Positions 39,552 to 46,493 of a DNA stretch of 61,804 nucleotides are shown here, piece after piece. The stretch is from Verrucomicrobiia bacterium (lineage in GTDB: Bacteria > Verrucomicrobiota > Verrucomicrobiia > Limisphaerales > JADLHS01). The stretch is taken from assembly GCA_011525685.1 (NCBI GenBank), contig WYBW01000076.1:1-61804 (forward strand), read 5' to 3'. The notes beneath the pieces were generated by a model. The model searched no databases, was not told the origin of the DNA, and saw only the letters and a program-made list of their open reading frames with translations. The translations under genes were made by a program, and so were the position numbers. Every line of letters begins with the position of its first letter. The stretch's first letter is position 1.

Positions 39552-40742
39552 TCAAATCACAAATGGCAGGTCCACGATCCGCGCGGCAGTTTCCTTTTCG
39601 CCAGGACGCAGGATCAATTCGCCATCAGGGACATCAGCCTCGCGGCGCACATAACCCAGGGCGATGTTGGCTTTGAGGCTTGGCGAAAAAACGGCACTGG
39701 TAATGTAGCCGGCTTCCTTGCCGGCTTTGAACAGTTTGTCGCCCTTGGCCGGAAGGGCCGCCAGATCATCAGCCAGACGCAGTCCGCGCAGTTGCCGGTT
39801 GACGTGACCAATGCTGTGGATGCGGTTGATGACCTCCTGGCCGATGTAGCAACCCTTGTTGTAACTGATCGCGCGCGCTTCGATGCCACATTCAAGCGCC
39901 AGGTTCGTCTCGTCCATGTCCGCGCCGTATCGAGGAACGCCCGCCTCGATCCGCGCTGTTTCGAAGGCCGTCCACCCGCACGCGGCGCCACCGATGGCCT
40001 TCGCGGCGGCAACCAGTTTGTCCGCCATCGAGGTCAACGCGGCCGAAGGAATGAAAAGGTCGAAGCCGCCTACACAGGGAGCACTGACATCCTGCTGGCT
40101 TTCCGCGTCCTTCAAGTCGGAAGAACTCACCGGCCGGATGCCGGCGCTCCCAACCAGCCGTGGCAGGTTCATCAGGTAAATCTCGCCCAAGCTCCGGTCT
40201 GCCAAGCTGGTGACGCGAAATGGCGCATCGGGAAGCTCCGCGAACAGGCCCAGGCGGCGGACGACAGCTTCCGCTTTCGGCCCTTGCACGCTGAACAGTC
40301 CATAATGCGGCGCGACATCCACCACCTGGACGTCGTCGGCAACAATGTATTTCTCCAAACGTTGCGTGATCGCCGGCCCCAGACCCGGCTCGAAATCGAG
40401 CAACAGTTCATCTTGCAACGCGAAGAGGTTCAGATCGCTCTCCATTCTTCCCTTCGCCGTGACGAGCGCGGCGTAGCAACCTTCGCCGGCACGCAGTTTC
40501 TTCACGTCGTTGGTGCCCTGACCGTGCAGGAAACGCACCCGATCCGCTCCGGTGAGGCACAGCCGGCTGCGGAAACTCAAATCCAGAACGCCGGCTGCTT
40601 TGTGGAGGGCGGTGTGTTCCTCGAACATGTCGCCGTAATTGGCCACGGCTTCAAAACCGTTTACGGATGTATATCGAGCGCCGAGTTTCTCGTGAAACTC
40701 GCGCAGTGCCAATGGGGTTGCATCGCTCACGCCGGAGAGCAT
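39552..40742 (-). CDS. YgfZ/GcvT-family folate-binding protein
   Basis: A 396-residue protein of the aminomethyltransferase fold. The C-terminal motif YNKGCYIGQEVINRIHSIGH marks the YgfZ/IbA57 branch (KGCYxGQE), which supports repair or assembly of certain iron-sulfur enzymes using tetrahydrofolate. True GcvT enzymes lack this Cys motif. The N-terminal half holds LSFRSRLCLTGADRVRFLHG and NDVKKLRAGEGCYAALVT, as expected for GcvT-fold proteins. Length is a little greater than in E. coli YgfZ (about 326). Start ATG at 40742 is followed directly by LSGVSDATPLALREFHEKLG, a normal family beginning. No glycine-cleavage genes are nearby. Confidence 0.88.
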   Translation of the reverse strand: MLSGVSDATPLALREFHEKLGARYTSVNGFEAVANYGDMFEEHTALHKAAGVLDLSFRSRLCLTGADRVRFLHGQGTNDVKKLRAGEGCYAALVTAKGRMESDLNLFALQDELLLDFEPGLGPAITQRLEKYIVADDVQVVDVAPHYGLFSVQGPKAEAVVRRLGLFAELPDAPFRVTSLADRSLGEIYLMNLPRLVGSAGIRPVSSSDLKDAESQQDVSAPCVGGFDLFIPSAALTSMADKLVAAAKAIGGAACGWTAFETARIEAGVPRYGADMDETNLALECGIEARAISYNKGCYIGQEVINRIHSIGHVNRQLRGLRLADDLAALPAKGDKLFKAGKEAGYITSAVFSPSLKANIALGYVRREADVPDGELILRPGEKETAARIVDLPFVI

Positions 40743-41031
40743 GACAGTTTGTCGGACGACTGCAATCTGGGAGGCTTGGGTTCTCTACCCTCCAATACGT
40801 CAGCATCTTCGCGCGCCGCGAGGTTTTCTCCGGCGATTCAGATTATGCCGCCTCCCTTTCCCCATTTCTCCCTTCCTCCTTTTCGGCCAGACAGGCGGGA
40901 CGCCCTGTCCCACTTTGGTTGCGGCCCGGCCGCACTGTGTTTCATCGTGAGCACAATGATGAGGGCAGAATCGTGTTGTCACCGGATTCGCTGAAGTGGA
41001 ACATGCGTCAACACTGCATCGGGACATGGTT
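40743..41031. other. Divergent spacer with one half-palindrome
   Basis: No gene is seen. A GACAGG...CCTGTC inverted word pair (40890-40909, core CGGGACGC) matches the cores of the palindromes inside the kinases. Promoters for both flanking genes must lie here. Confidence 0.5.
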
Positions 41032-41949
41032 ATGAAAAGAAGCTTCCAGTTGAATCGCCGCCAATTCCTCAAGCGCACCGGGACCCTGGCGGCAGCCGCG
41101 AGTTTGCTGCCCGGTCCGACCGCCCACGCCGCCGCCGGAAAGGACGCAGCGTGGACTTTTTGCGCCTTCGAGAAGCCGCTTCAGTTTCTGAGTTTTGATG
41201 ATCTGGCCGACCTGGTCGCGGAACTGGGTTTTGCCGGGATCGAGGCCACGGTGCGTCCGGGCGGGCATGTATTGCCCGAGCGCGTGGAGGAAGATTTGCC
41301 GAAGTTCGTCGAGGCCCTGAAGCAACGTGGTCTGGAGATTACCATTCTGACTTCCGGTATCAGCAGCGTGGACCAACCGCATACGGAGAAAGTTCTCCGC
41401 ACTGCGGCGAAGCTGGGCATCCAGCGCTACCGCATGCTGTGGTGGCGCTACGACGCGAAGCAGCCGATCTGGCCGCAGGTCGAGGCGTTGCGTCCGGTGC
41501 TGAAAGACCTGGTCGCGCTCAATCGCGAAGTCGGCATCAGCGGCCTTTACCAGAACCACGCCGGCGCGAACATGGTCGGCGCCGCGCTGTGGGACATCTT
41601 TGGGTTGATCAAGGATTACCCGCCCAAAAACATCGGCCTCGCCTACGACATCCGGCACGCGCAAGTCGAAGCCGGCCTGGCTTGGCCCACCCAGTTCCAA
41701 CTTGTGCAATCTCACGTGGCCGCCGTTTGTCTGAAGGATTTTGACTGGAGCGAGCACGGTGTCAGGAACGTTCCTTTGGGCGCGGGGCGTGTGGACCGGA
41801 AGATCATGTCTCTGATCAAGGCCTCCGGATTCGCCGGGCCGGTTTCGATCCACGTCGAGTATTTTCCGGCTGACAGCCGGGACCAGCGGGCAATCGCCGA
41901 GACGCTGCGGAAGGATTTGGCCACGGCGCGGGCGTGGTTGCGGGATTAG
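41032..41949 (+). CDS. Tat-exported TIM-barrel sugar isomerase/epimerase
   Basis: A 305-residue protein of the xylose-isomerase-like TIM-barrel family (AP endonuclease 2 superfamily). ATG at 41032 is chosen because it opens MKRSFQLNRRQFLKRTGTLA, a twin-arginine signal (RRQFLK) with a hydrophobic stretch and AHA cleavage site. Barrel landmarks: DLVAELGFAGIEATVRPGGH, LGIQRYRMLWWRYD, LYQNHAGANMVG, GLAYDIRHAQVEAG, VCLKDFDW and VSIHVEYFPADS; the conserved acidic and His residues are candidate metal ligands. Such enzymes isomerise or epimerise sugars or polyols in the periplasm of this phylum. Substrate unknown. Fully preserved length suggests an active enzyme. Confidence 0.9.
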   Translation: MKRSFQLNRRQFLKRTGTLAAAASLLPGPTAHAAAGKDAAWTFCAFEKPLQFLSFDDLADLVAELGFAGIEATVRPGGHVLPERVEEDLPKFVEALKQRGLEITILTSGISSVDQPHTEKVLRTAAKLGIQRYRMLWWRYDAKQPIWPQVEALRPVLKDLVALNREVGISGLYQNHAGANMVGAALWDIFGLIKDYPPKNIGLAYDIRHAQVEAGLAWPTQFQLVQSHVAAVCLKDFDWSEHGVRNVPLGAGRVDRKIMSLIKASGFAGPVSIHVEYFPADSRDQRAIAETLRKDLATARAWLRD

Positions 41950-42395
41950 TCCGGGCCACCGCAAGAAGCCCGGAATCCGGGCGTGGGCGGGAGGTGGATA
42001 TTCCCGCAGATCAGGGACGAGCGAAGGGCTCTGGGGAGTAAGAACGAGCCTCTTTTGGGCGAAAAAAACCGCGGTCCGACACCCTGGCCACAAAACCCCA
42101 GTCGGACCGCGAACGCGAAAGCGGGAAGCGCCCACCCCACTGCCCCAGAACACAGCACCGCAATCGCGCCTCTTGTTTGCCACGACTCGCGGATTTCGAC
42201 CACACCGCATTTGGCTTTTGCCAGCCATTTTTTGCCCTCGACTTCGGGTGCTTCTGGAGGTTTCGCGAGGCGCTTTCCACCCGGGCAGGCCGGCCAGCAC
42301 CACGGGCCCAAGCACTCCGGTCGTCCTCCCGGCCGACCTCAGAATTTCATTTCCATCCGAAGCAATCCCCGCAGAATATGCGCCCGGTTACAGCT
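41950..42395. other. Spacer containing a strong minus-strand stem-loop
   Basis: No plus-strand gene is recognised before the ATG at 42396. On the minus strand, open frames such as 42011-42280 cross the stem-loop and show no family resemblance. The region is summarised under the terminator at 42062-42111. Confidence 0.5.
42062..42111 (-). terminator. Rho-independent terminator-like hairpin facing left, with no obvious gene upstream
   Basis: Perfect 11-bp stem CGCGGTCCGAC (42070-42080) / GTCGGACCGCG (42101-42111) with a 20-base loop. Just left of the stem on the plus strand is a run of seven A (42062-42068), giving a U7 tract on the minus strand after one more paired or spacer base. It would end a transcript coming from the right, where the nearest minus-strand gene is the VOC protein at 42929, with a plus-strand gene in between. 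It may therefore mark a small RNA on the minus strand. Confidence 0.6.
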
Positions 42396-42884
42396 ATGAA
42401 TTTGAACGAAGAACAACGGCAAACGGTGGCCGCCTGGGTGGCCGAGGGACTGAAGCTCTCCGAAATCCAAAACCGCCTCGCCTCGGAATGTGGCGTCCGG
42501 CTCACCTACATGGAGGTGCGGTTGCTGGTGGATGATCTCAAGCTGACGCTGAAAGATCCCGAACCGACCAAGCCGGCGGTCCCGCTTGTCCCTCAGCCGG
42601 ATGCGAGCAGGCCGTCAGAAACGAAAGACGCGCTCGAATCAACCTCACCCGCAGGCCCGTCACCCAGCGGCGGTGTTTCCGTTACGGTGGATGAGCTGGC
42701 GCGGCCCGGCGCCATCGTCAGCGGCAAAGTCACTTTCAGCGACGGTCAGCGGGCCGACTGGTATCTGGACCAGGCCGGACGGCTGGGCGTCGTGGCGAAG
42801 CAGCAGGGTTACAAACCGTCCGCGGCCGATGTGCAACAGTTTCAACTGGCGCTCGAACGGGAGATGGCAAAGTTGGGCTTCTGA
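42396..42884 (+). CDS. Conserved protein with helical N-domain, unknown function
   Basis: A 162-residue soluble protein. ATG at 42396 (MNLNEEQRQTVAAWVAEGLK) begins a helix-rich part resembling a winged or simple HTH fold (about 1-50: LSEIQNRLASECGVRLTYME, VRLLVDDLKLTL). A Pro/Ser-rich linker of about 45 residues follows, then a C-terminal part (about 100-162; VSVTVDELARPGAIVSGKVT, DQAGRLGVVAKQQGYKPSAA) with two short strands and a helix ending QQFQLALEREMAKLGF. Proteins of this layout are common single-copy unknowns in this phylum. No signal peptide. Function unknown; DNA binding is only a guess from the N-terminal helices. Confidence 0.75.
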   Translation: MNLNEEQRQTVAAWVAEGLKLSEIQNRLASECGVRLTYMEVRLLVDDLKLTLKDPEPTKPAVPLVPQPDASRPSETKDALESTSPAGPSPSGGVSVTVDELARPGAIVSGKVTFSDGQRADWYLDQAGRLGVVAKQQGYKPSAADVQQFQLALEREMAKLGF

Positions 42885-42928
42885 ACTGCGTGGGCTGCGA
42901 CGCTGAGCGCCTCGCCCAAGCCCGAGGG

Positions 42929-43303
42929 TCATCCCTCGGCTGGTGGCGTGAACAACTCGATGACATGCCCGTCCGGGTCGCGAAGAAATACCTGCCACGC
43001 ACCGTCGGGCCGTTGTTTGCGTGGACGGGCCTCCGCACCCACCTTCTGAAAATGCGCTTCCCAGGAATCCAGTTCATCCACTCGCAGCGCGAAATGATTG
43101 CCGCGGTTATCCGAAGCAACCGGCTCGATACGCCCGCCGATGAGGTGTAATTCCTGGTGGATGCCGAGGCGGAACCACGCACCCGGAAATGAAAAAGCCG
43201 GGCGCGTCTTGGGTTCGAGCCGCAGCACTTCACGGTAGAAATCACTGCTCCGCTCCACGTCGGCGACGTGCAGGGCGACGTGGTTGAGTTCGTGGATGCG
43301 CAT
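42929..43303 (-). CDS. VOC-family (glyoxalase/bleomycin-resistance-like) protein
   Basis: A 124-residue metal-dependent vicinal-oxygen-chelate domain. ATG at 43303 gives MRIHELNHVALHVADVERSS, the usual VOC opening with a metal-binding His (NHVAL). Other landmarks: FYREVLRLEPKTRPA, FRLGIHQELHLIGG (second ligand), HFALRVDELDSWEAHFQ and QVFLRDPDGHVIELFTP (fourth ligand Glu in IELF). Family members open or rearrange small metabolites or sequester them. The substrate cannot be told from sequence. It converges with the 42396 gene and stands alone. Confidence 0.88.
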   Translation of the reverse strand: MRIHELNHVALHVADVERSSDFYREVLRLEPKTRPAFSFPGAWFRLGIHQELHLIGGRIEPVASDNRGNHFALRVDELDSWEAHFQKVGAEARPRKQRPDGAWQVFLRDPDGHVIELFTPPAEG

Positions 43304-43415
43304 CGGCTCGAGAATGGCAGGCGGCCTGACGCGGTTCAACTCCCGCCGCGATGGGTTTTTCCAAGACGGAAATAGTGGCCTCCACTTGACCGGACGTCCC
43401 GGGACGCCAGACCGG

Positions 43416-43790
43416 TCAGGTTCGGGCCGGACGGTTCGTCAAAGGTTCGAGCATCTCCATCTGGTTCGAGCGCGAAATGATGGAGAAATCTGGATACCCT
43501 CCGACCTCAACAGCGATTCCGGTCTGGGGCACAACCGACGCGGTCTGCACCAAACTTGGAGGAACCGGTTCGGCGAGATAGCGCAAAGCGGCGGCCAGGG
43601 ATCGCAGGTCGGCCGAGAGTTGTCCCGCTGGCACACGGCTACGCTTGCCAACCTTGCCGTCTGCGGGCGTCGTCCAGTAAAAGGCGCTGAGGCAGAGCAC
43701 CAGGATCAAGCCGGCGAGGCCGAGCCTGGTGGCGAAGCAGATTCGTGAAGCTCGAGGAGCGGGATATCCGTCTGAGGGGCGTGAGTTCAT
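43416..43790 (-). CDS. Single-pass membrane protein of unknown function
   Basis: A 124-residue protein. ATG at 43790 (MNSRPSDGYPAPRASRICFA) is preferred to a longer frame that runs into the spacer. A hydrophobic helix (LGLAGLILVLCLSAFYWTT) spans about residues 23-41, followed by a periplasmic part rich in charged and Pro residues (VPAGQLSADLRSLAAALRYL, YPDFSIISRSNQMEMLE). No recognised domain. It follows the ECF sigma factor, anti-sigma and PDZ genes in the same direction, with a 75-base gap, so it may be the last gene of that operon. Confidence 0.6.
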   Translation of the reverse strand: MNSRPSDGYPAPRASRICFATRLGLAGLILVLCLSAFYWTTPADGKVGKRSRVPAGQLSADLRSLAAALRYLAEPVPPSLVQTASVVPQTGIAVEVGGYPDFSIISRSNQMEMLEPLTNRPART

Positions 43791-43865
43791 GGTCAGTTGG
43801 CTTTGTATTGCGGTTCGTGATGGTTCCGGCTGCACTTTGCAAACCCCTTGCCCCCCGGTTTTGTT

Positions 43866-44975
43866 TCAGGTTTTTTTCTCGCCCGAAGATTGAGCCTGCG
43901 GCTCAGGCGCTTCATTCTCGACCGGCCCCAGTTGCTCGATCATGGGCTTGACCCGTTTCCAAAGGTCGGCCGGCACTCGCTCCTGCTGTTCGGCAGTTTC
44001 GATCTCCCCGTCAAAAACCAGTTTGCCATCGGGGTCGTGAACCGTAAGGCGTTTTCGGGGGTTCGCCACAATGACGTAAGTGCCGGTGTCATCCGTCTGG
44101 ACCAAAGACTTCACCGAGTTGCTGTCCTTCTTCACCACTACGGTGGCACCTCTTCCCATCTCCACGCGGCTGTGCGCCAGAGCTTCAAGTTCCTTCACCC
44201 CCGTCGCGTGCTGGCCGGCGCCCGGGGCTTTGTGACGCAGTGCCTCCTGAAGAGCCTTTTGGGCTTGTTCGAGGCTGCGTTGCACCTCGATTTCGATCTT
44301 TTGCTTGTTGGCGCCCACACGCGCCAGCGCCTCATGCACGCCCTCCATGCGGTCGCGCAGGCCCGCGCCGAGCGCGTCGCCGAGCAAAAGTTGCAGTTTC
44401 TCGTCGAAGGGCGGTTTTTCCAACCATAGCCCAGCCCGCTCCGTCGTCTTGCCCAGCGTGGCCGCAGCCGTCTGTTTCTTTCCCTGACGGTAAAAGCCAA
44501 GCTGGATCGTGTCGCCCTCCTTCCGCGCGCGGATCATTTTGCGCAACTGCTCGGGATGCACCAGCAGTTGATCGCCCAGTTCGACCAGCACGTCGTGCTT
44601 TTCGATTCCCGCCCTGGCAGCCGGACTGTCGGGCGCGACATAAACCACCACCAAGCCTTCGCCGGATTTGAAACCCAATTGGGCGCTCAACACCTCGGTG
44701 ACCTCCTCGGTGGACACACCCAGCCAGGCCACTTCCCTGGGGGGCTGATCTCCCCGATTTGGCTCGAGGGACTGGATGGTGAACAGCTTCGCCCCGGGAG
44801 GCGTCGCGCCACGGATCAACAGTTCCTCGGTGGCTGGCGACGGGTCCGCGCTGGTGACCACGATGCGCGATTCGATCTGCGGATTCGCCCCGGCCAGCCA
44901 AGGTCCCGCGAGCAACGACGCGGCACACACCGTCAGGCGAACCGCTTCCCTCGACACTATCATGCGTGTTTTCAT
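43866..44975 (-). CDS. Secreted PDZ-domain protein linked to an ECF sigma factor
   Basis: A 369-residue protein. Signal peptide about 1-30 (REAVRLTVCAASLLAGPWLAG). A PDZ domain lies at about 80-165: the carboxylate-binding loop is WLGVSTEEVTEVLSAQLGFK, followed by GLVVVYVAPDSPAARAGIEK and HDVLVELGDQLL. The C-terminal half has long charged helices (LRDRMEGVHEALARVGANKQ, IEIEVQRSLEQAQKAL) and a possible beta segment (SLVQTDDTGTYVIVANPRKR). No protease residues are seen. PDZ proteins encoded with ECF systems often sense unfolded envelope protein; that is the likely role here. It lies 26 bases downstream of the anti-sigma candidate. A run of seven A closes the reading frame (EKKT). Confidence 0.85.
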   Translation of the reverse strand: MKTRMIVSREAVRLTVCAASLLAGPWLAGANPQIESRIVVTSADPSPATEELLIRGATPPGAKLFTIQSLEPNRGDQPPREVAWLGVSTEEVTEVLSAQLGFKSGEGLVVVYVAPDSPAARAGIEKHDVLVELGDQLLVHPEQLRKMIRARKEGDTIQLGFYRQGKKQTAAATLGKTTERAGLWLEKPPFDEKLQLLLGDALGAGLRDRMEGVHEALARVGANKQKIEIEVQRSLEQAQKALQEALRHKAPGAGQHATGVKELEALAHSRVEMGRGATVVVKKDSNSVKSLVQTDDTGTYVIVANPRKRLTVHDPDGKLVFDGEIETAEQQERVPADLWKRVKPMIEQLGPVENEAPEPQAQSSGEKKT

Positions 44976-45001
44976 TTGATGTTCAGTCCTTGTTCATCAG
45001 T

Positions 45002-45508
45002 TCAATAAGTTTCAAACCCCACGGGCACGACTTCGAACCGCGGCGCGCGGCTCTCGACCACGAGTCCCCGGGTGTTGTCGCTCAGGACCATCTGATCCAT
45101 CCACTGTTGGAAGCGAAAGCGCACCGGCTCGCCCCCCGGCAGACGCGCCACGGCATCGAACGATGAAACCAACTCCTGGCCGATGCGCACTTCATCGGCA
45201 TTGAGCACCGGCGACTCGGGCACCGCACTGCTGGCGACGGGAGCGGCGGAGTGGTCAGGTTGCGGTGCGGGGAGCGGCCTGCCCTGCCAGATCGCCGCAG
45301 CCACGATCACCACGGCGGTGGCGGGAATCAACCAGCGCAACCACCCGCGCAGGTCCAACGCCAGCCAACCTGAGGGCCGCGTCTGAACGGGCCGGAAGCC
45401 TCGGGACGGTTCGCCCGCCCGCAGCCGGGCCACAAAAGCTTCCGGCGGACGCGCCGGCTTGATCCGCCTCAGCGCGGCTTCCAAAATGTCCTGTTCGTGG
45501 TCGGTCAC
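45002..45508 (-). CDS. Putative membrane anti-sigma factor
   Basis: A 168-residue protein whose start overlaps the ECF sigma gene's stop as ATGA (45505-45508), the classical layout of a sigma factor and its anti-sigma. The N-terminal about 55 residues are cytoplasmic and polar (EQDILEAALRRIKPARPPEA). A membrane helix follows (WLIPATAVVIVAAAIW, about 60-76), then a periplasmic tail with PVASSAVPESPVLNADEVRI. No zinc-binding HxxxCxxC motif is present, so it is not a canonical ZAS protein. Assignment rests on position and topology rather than domain match. The PDZ protein downstream may regulate it. Confidence 0.75.
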   Translation of the reverse strand: MTDHEQDILEAALRRIKPARPPEAFVARLRAGEPSRGFRPVQTRPSGWLALDLRGWLRWLIPATAVVIVAAAIWQGRPLPAPQPDHSAAPVASSAVPESPVLNADEVRIGQELVSSFDAVARLPGGEPVRFRFQQWMDQMVLSDNTRGLVVESRAPRFEVVPVGFETY

Positions 45509-46023
45509 GGGAGCAACTTTCCGGCAGACTTTCGGAGTTCAGCCAGCCCATGGCGATAACGCGAGGCGGCGGTGTTGGGCGGGATTTCCAGCACCGCGGC
45601 GATTTCGGCGAACGTCAGCTCACCCCACACTTTGAGCGTGATGACCTGGCGGTAGATTTCCGGGAGACGAGACATGGCTTCCTGCATCAATTGGTTTTGC
45701 TCGCGATCTTCCACCCCGGAATCGAACCATTCCACCGGCATTTCCCGGGCCACCAGAGACTCCCGACCCGCCCGGCGGTCGTGGCGGCGGGCGAGGTCAA
45801 TGGCGCGACGTCGGATGGTGGCGAAAACCAGCCCGGCAGCCGGTGGGGTGCCGTTGGCCTGACGGCGCCAACACTCGACCACGGCTTCCTGCACGAGGTC
45901 CTGCGCGTCGTCCTCGAACCGGGTTTGCTGCCGGGCAAACAACAGAAACTTCGGAGCGTGTCGGTCAAGCCACTGCTCCCAGTCTGATTGGGCAGATTTT
46001 GCATGTTCGCAACCGCCATTCAC
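45505..46023 (-). CDS. ECF-type RNA polymerase sigma factor
   Basis: A 172-residue sigma-70 family member with region 2 (DDAQDLVQEAVVECWRR, and the -10 contact near FATIRRRAIDLARRHDRR) and region 4 (LPEIYRQVITLKVWGELTFA, EIAAVLEIPPNTAASRYRHG). Region 3 is missing, as usual for ECF sigma factors. The start is GTG at 46023, supported by an AGGTG ribosome site 7 bases upstream (46031-46035). The next gene overlaps by 4 bases and encodes a membrane anti-sigma candidate, followed by a PDZ protein. The group likely responds to envelope stress; target promoters were not identified. It is the first gene of its operon. Confidence 0.93.
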   Translation of the reverse strand: MNGGCEHAKSAQSDWEQWLDRHAPKFLLFARQQTRFEDDAQDLVQEAVVECWRRQANGTPPAAGLVFATIRRRAIDLARRHDRRAGRESLVAREMPVEWFDSGVEDREQNQLMQEAMSRLPEIYRQVITLKVWGELTFAEIAAVLEIPPNTAASRYRHGLAELRKSAGKLLP

Positions 46024-46030
46024 GCGATTT

Positions 46031-46035
46031 CACCT
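46031..46035 (-). promoter_or_regulatory. Ribosome-binding site deciding the GTG start of the ECF gene
   Basis: AGGTG on the minus strand, 7 bases before the GTG at 46023. It excludes later ATG choices in the same frame. Confidence 0.7.
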
Positions 46036-46425
46036 TTCCAAGCGTCACCGCCAGGGATTTTTGTCCAAAAAACTCTCGCGAGGACAATTGATCTTCGGAA
46101 CGATGCCCGCGGCAATACCCGACACAGGGGGCGCATCTTGACGAAACCACCATTGAGGAGGTATCGGCTCACTGTGGCGCCGGTTTCCCAACCTGCTGGA
46201 TCGCCAATTTCCAATCGGCTGGCTGTGCGAAGTAGCGCGGTCTGCGGGTTGGAAACCCGCGACACAGCAGACTGGAAGTCTGCGCTACGGTGGTTCCAAC
46301 AGGATGCGCCCCGACACAGGTGGGGCGAGTTTTTCGACTTCCCGGCAACCAACCTGGTTCAAGCCAAAAAGAAACCGCCCCAGTTTTCGCATGAACACTA
46401 CCGCATCCGAATCCCATTCGGCCCA

Positions 46426-46459
46426 GAAAAAAAGCGGCCAGAAGTTTGTTCTGGCCGCT
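46426..46459 (-). terminator. Rho-independent terminator of the LamG/Ig gene
   Basis: Stem AGCGGCCAGAA (46433-46443) / TTCTGGCCGCT (46449-46459), perfect over 11 bases with a 5-base loop. A plus-strand A-run (46426-46432) gives U7 at the end of the minus transcript. It lies 34 bases beyond the gene's stop. Confidence 0.9.
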
Positions 46460-46493
46460 GGTTTGATTGGTCAGTCTCCAGACTGACTCAAGC

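Larger units (their letters stand above)
46024..46493. repeat. Spacer with palindromic repeat block and terminator
   Basis: No gene is seen. Left part: the ECF operon's upstream region, with an A/T-rich patch near 46055-46095. Middle (46180-46290): a block bounded by GTAGCGC (46232-46238) and GCGCTAC (46282-46288) with inner words such as GCAGACTGGAAGTCTGC, sharing both with the block at 25613-25745. Right: the terminator at 46426-46459. Confidence 0.75.

Noticed and set aside
41008..42315. A 435-codon minus-strand open frame covering the TIM-barrel gene
   Set aside because: The plus-strand Tat-TIM-barrel protein is complete and recognisable. The minus frame has no family and crosses a terminator hairpin.
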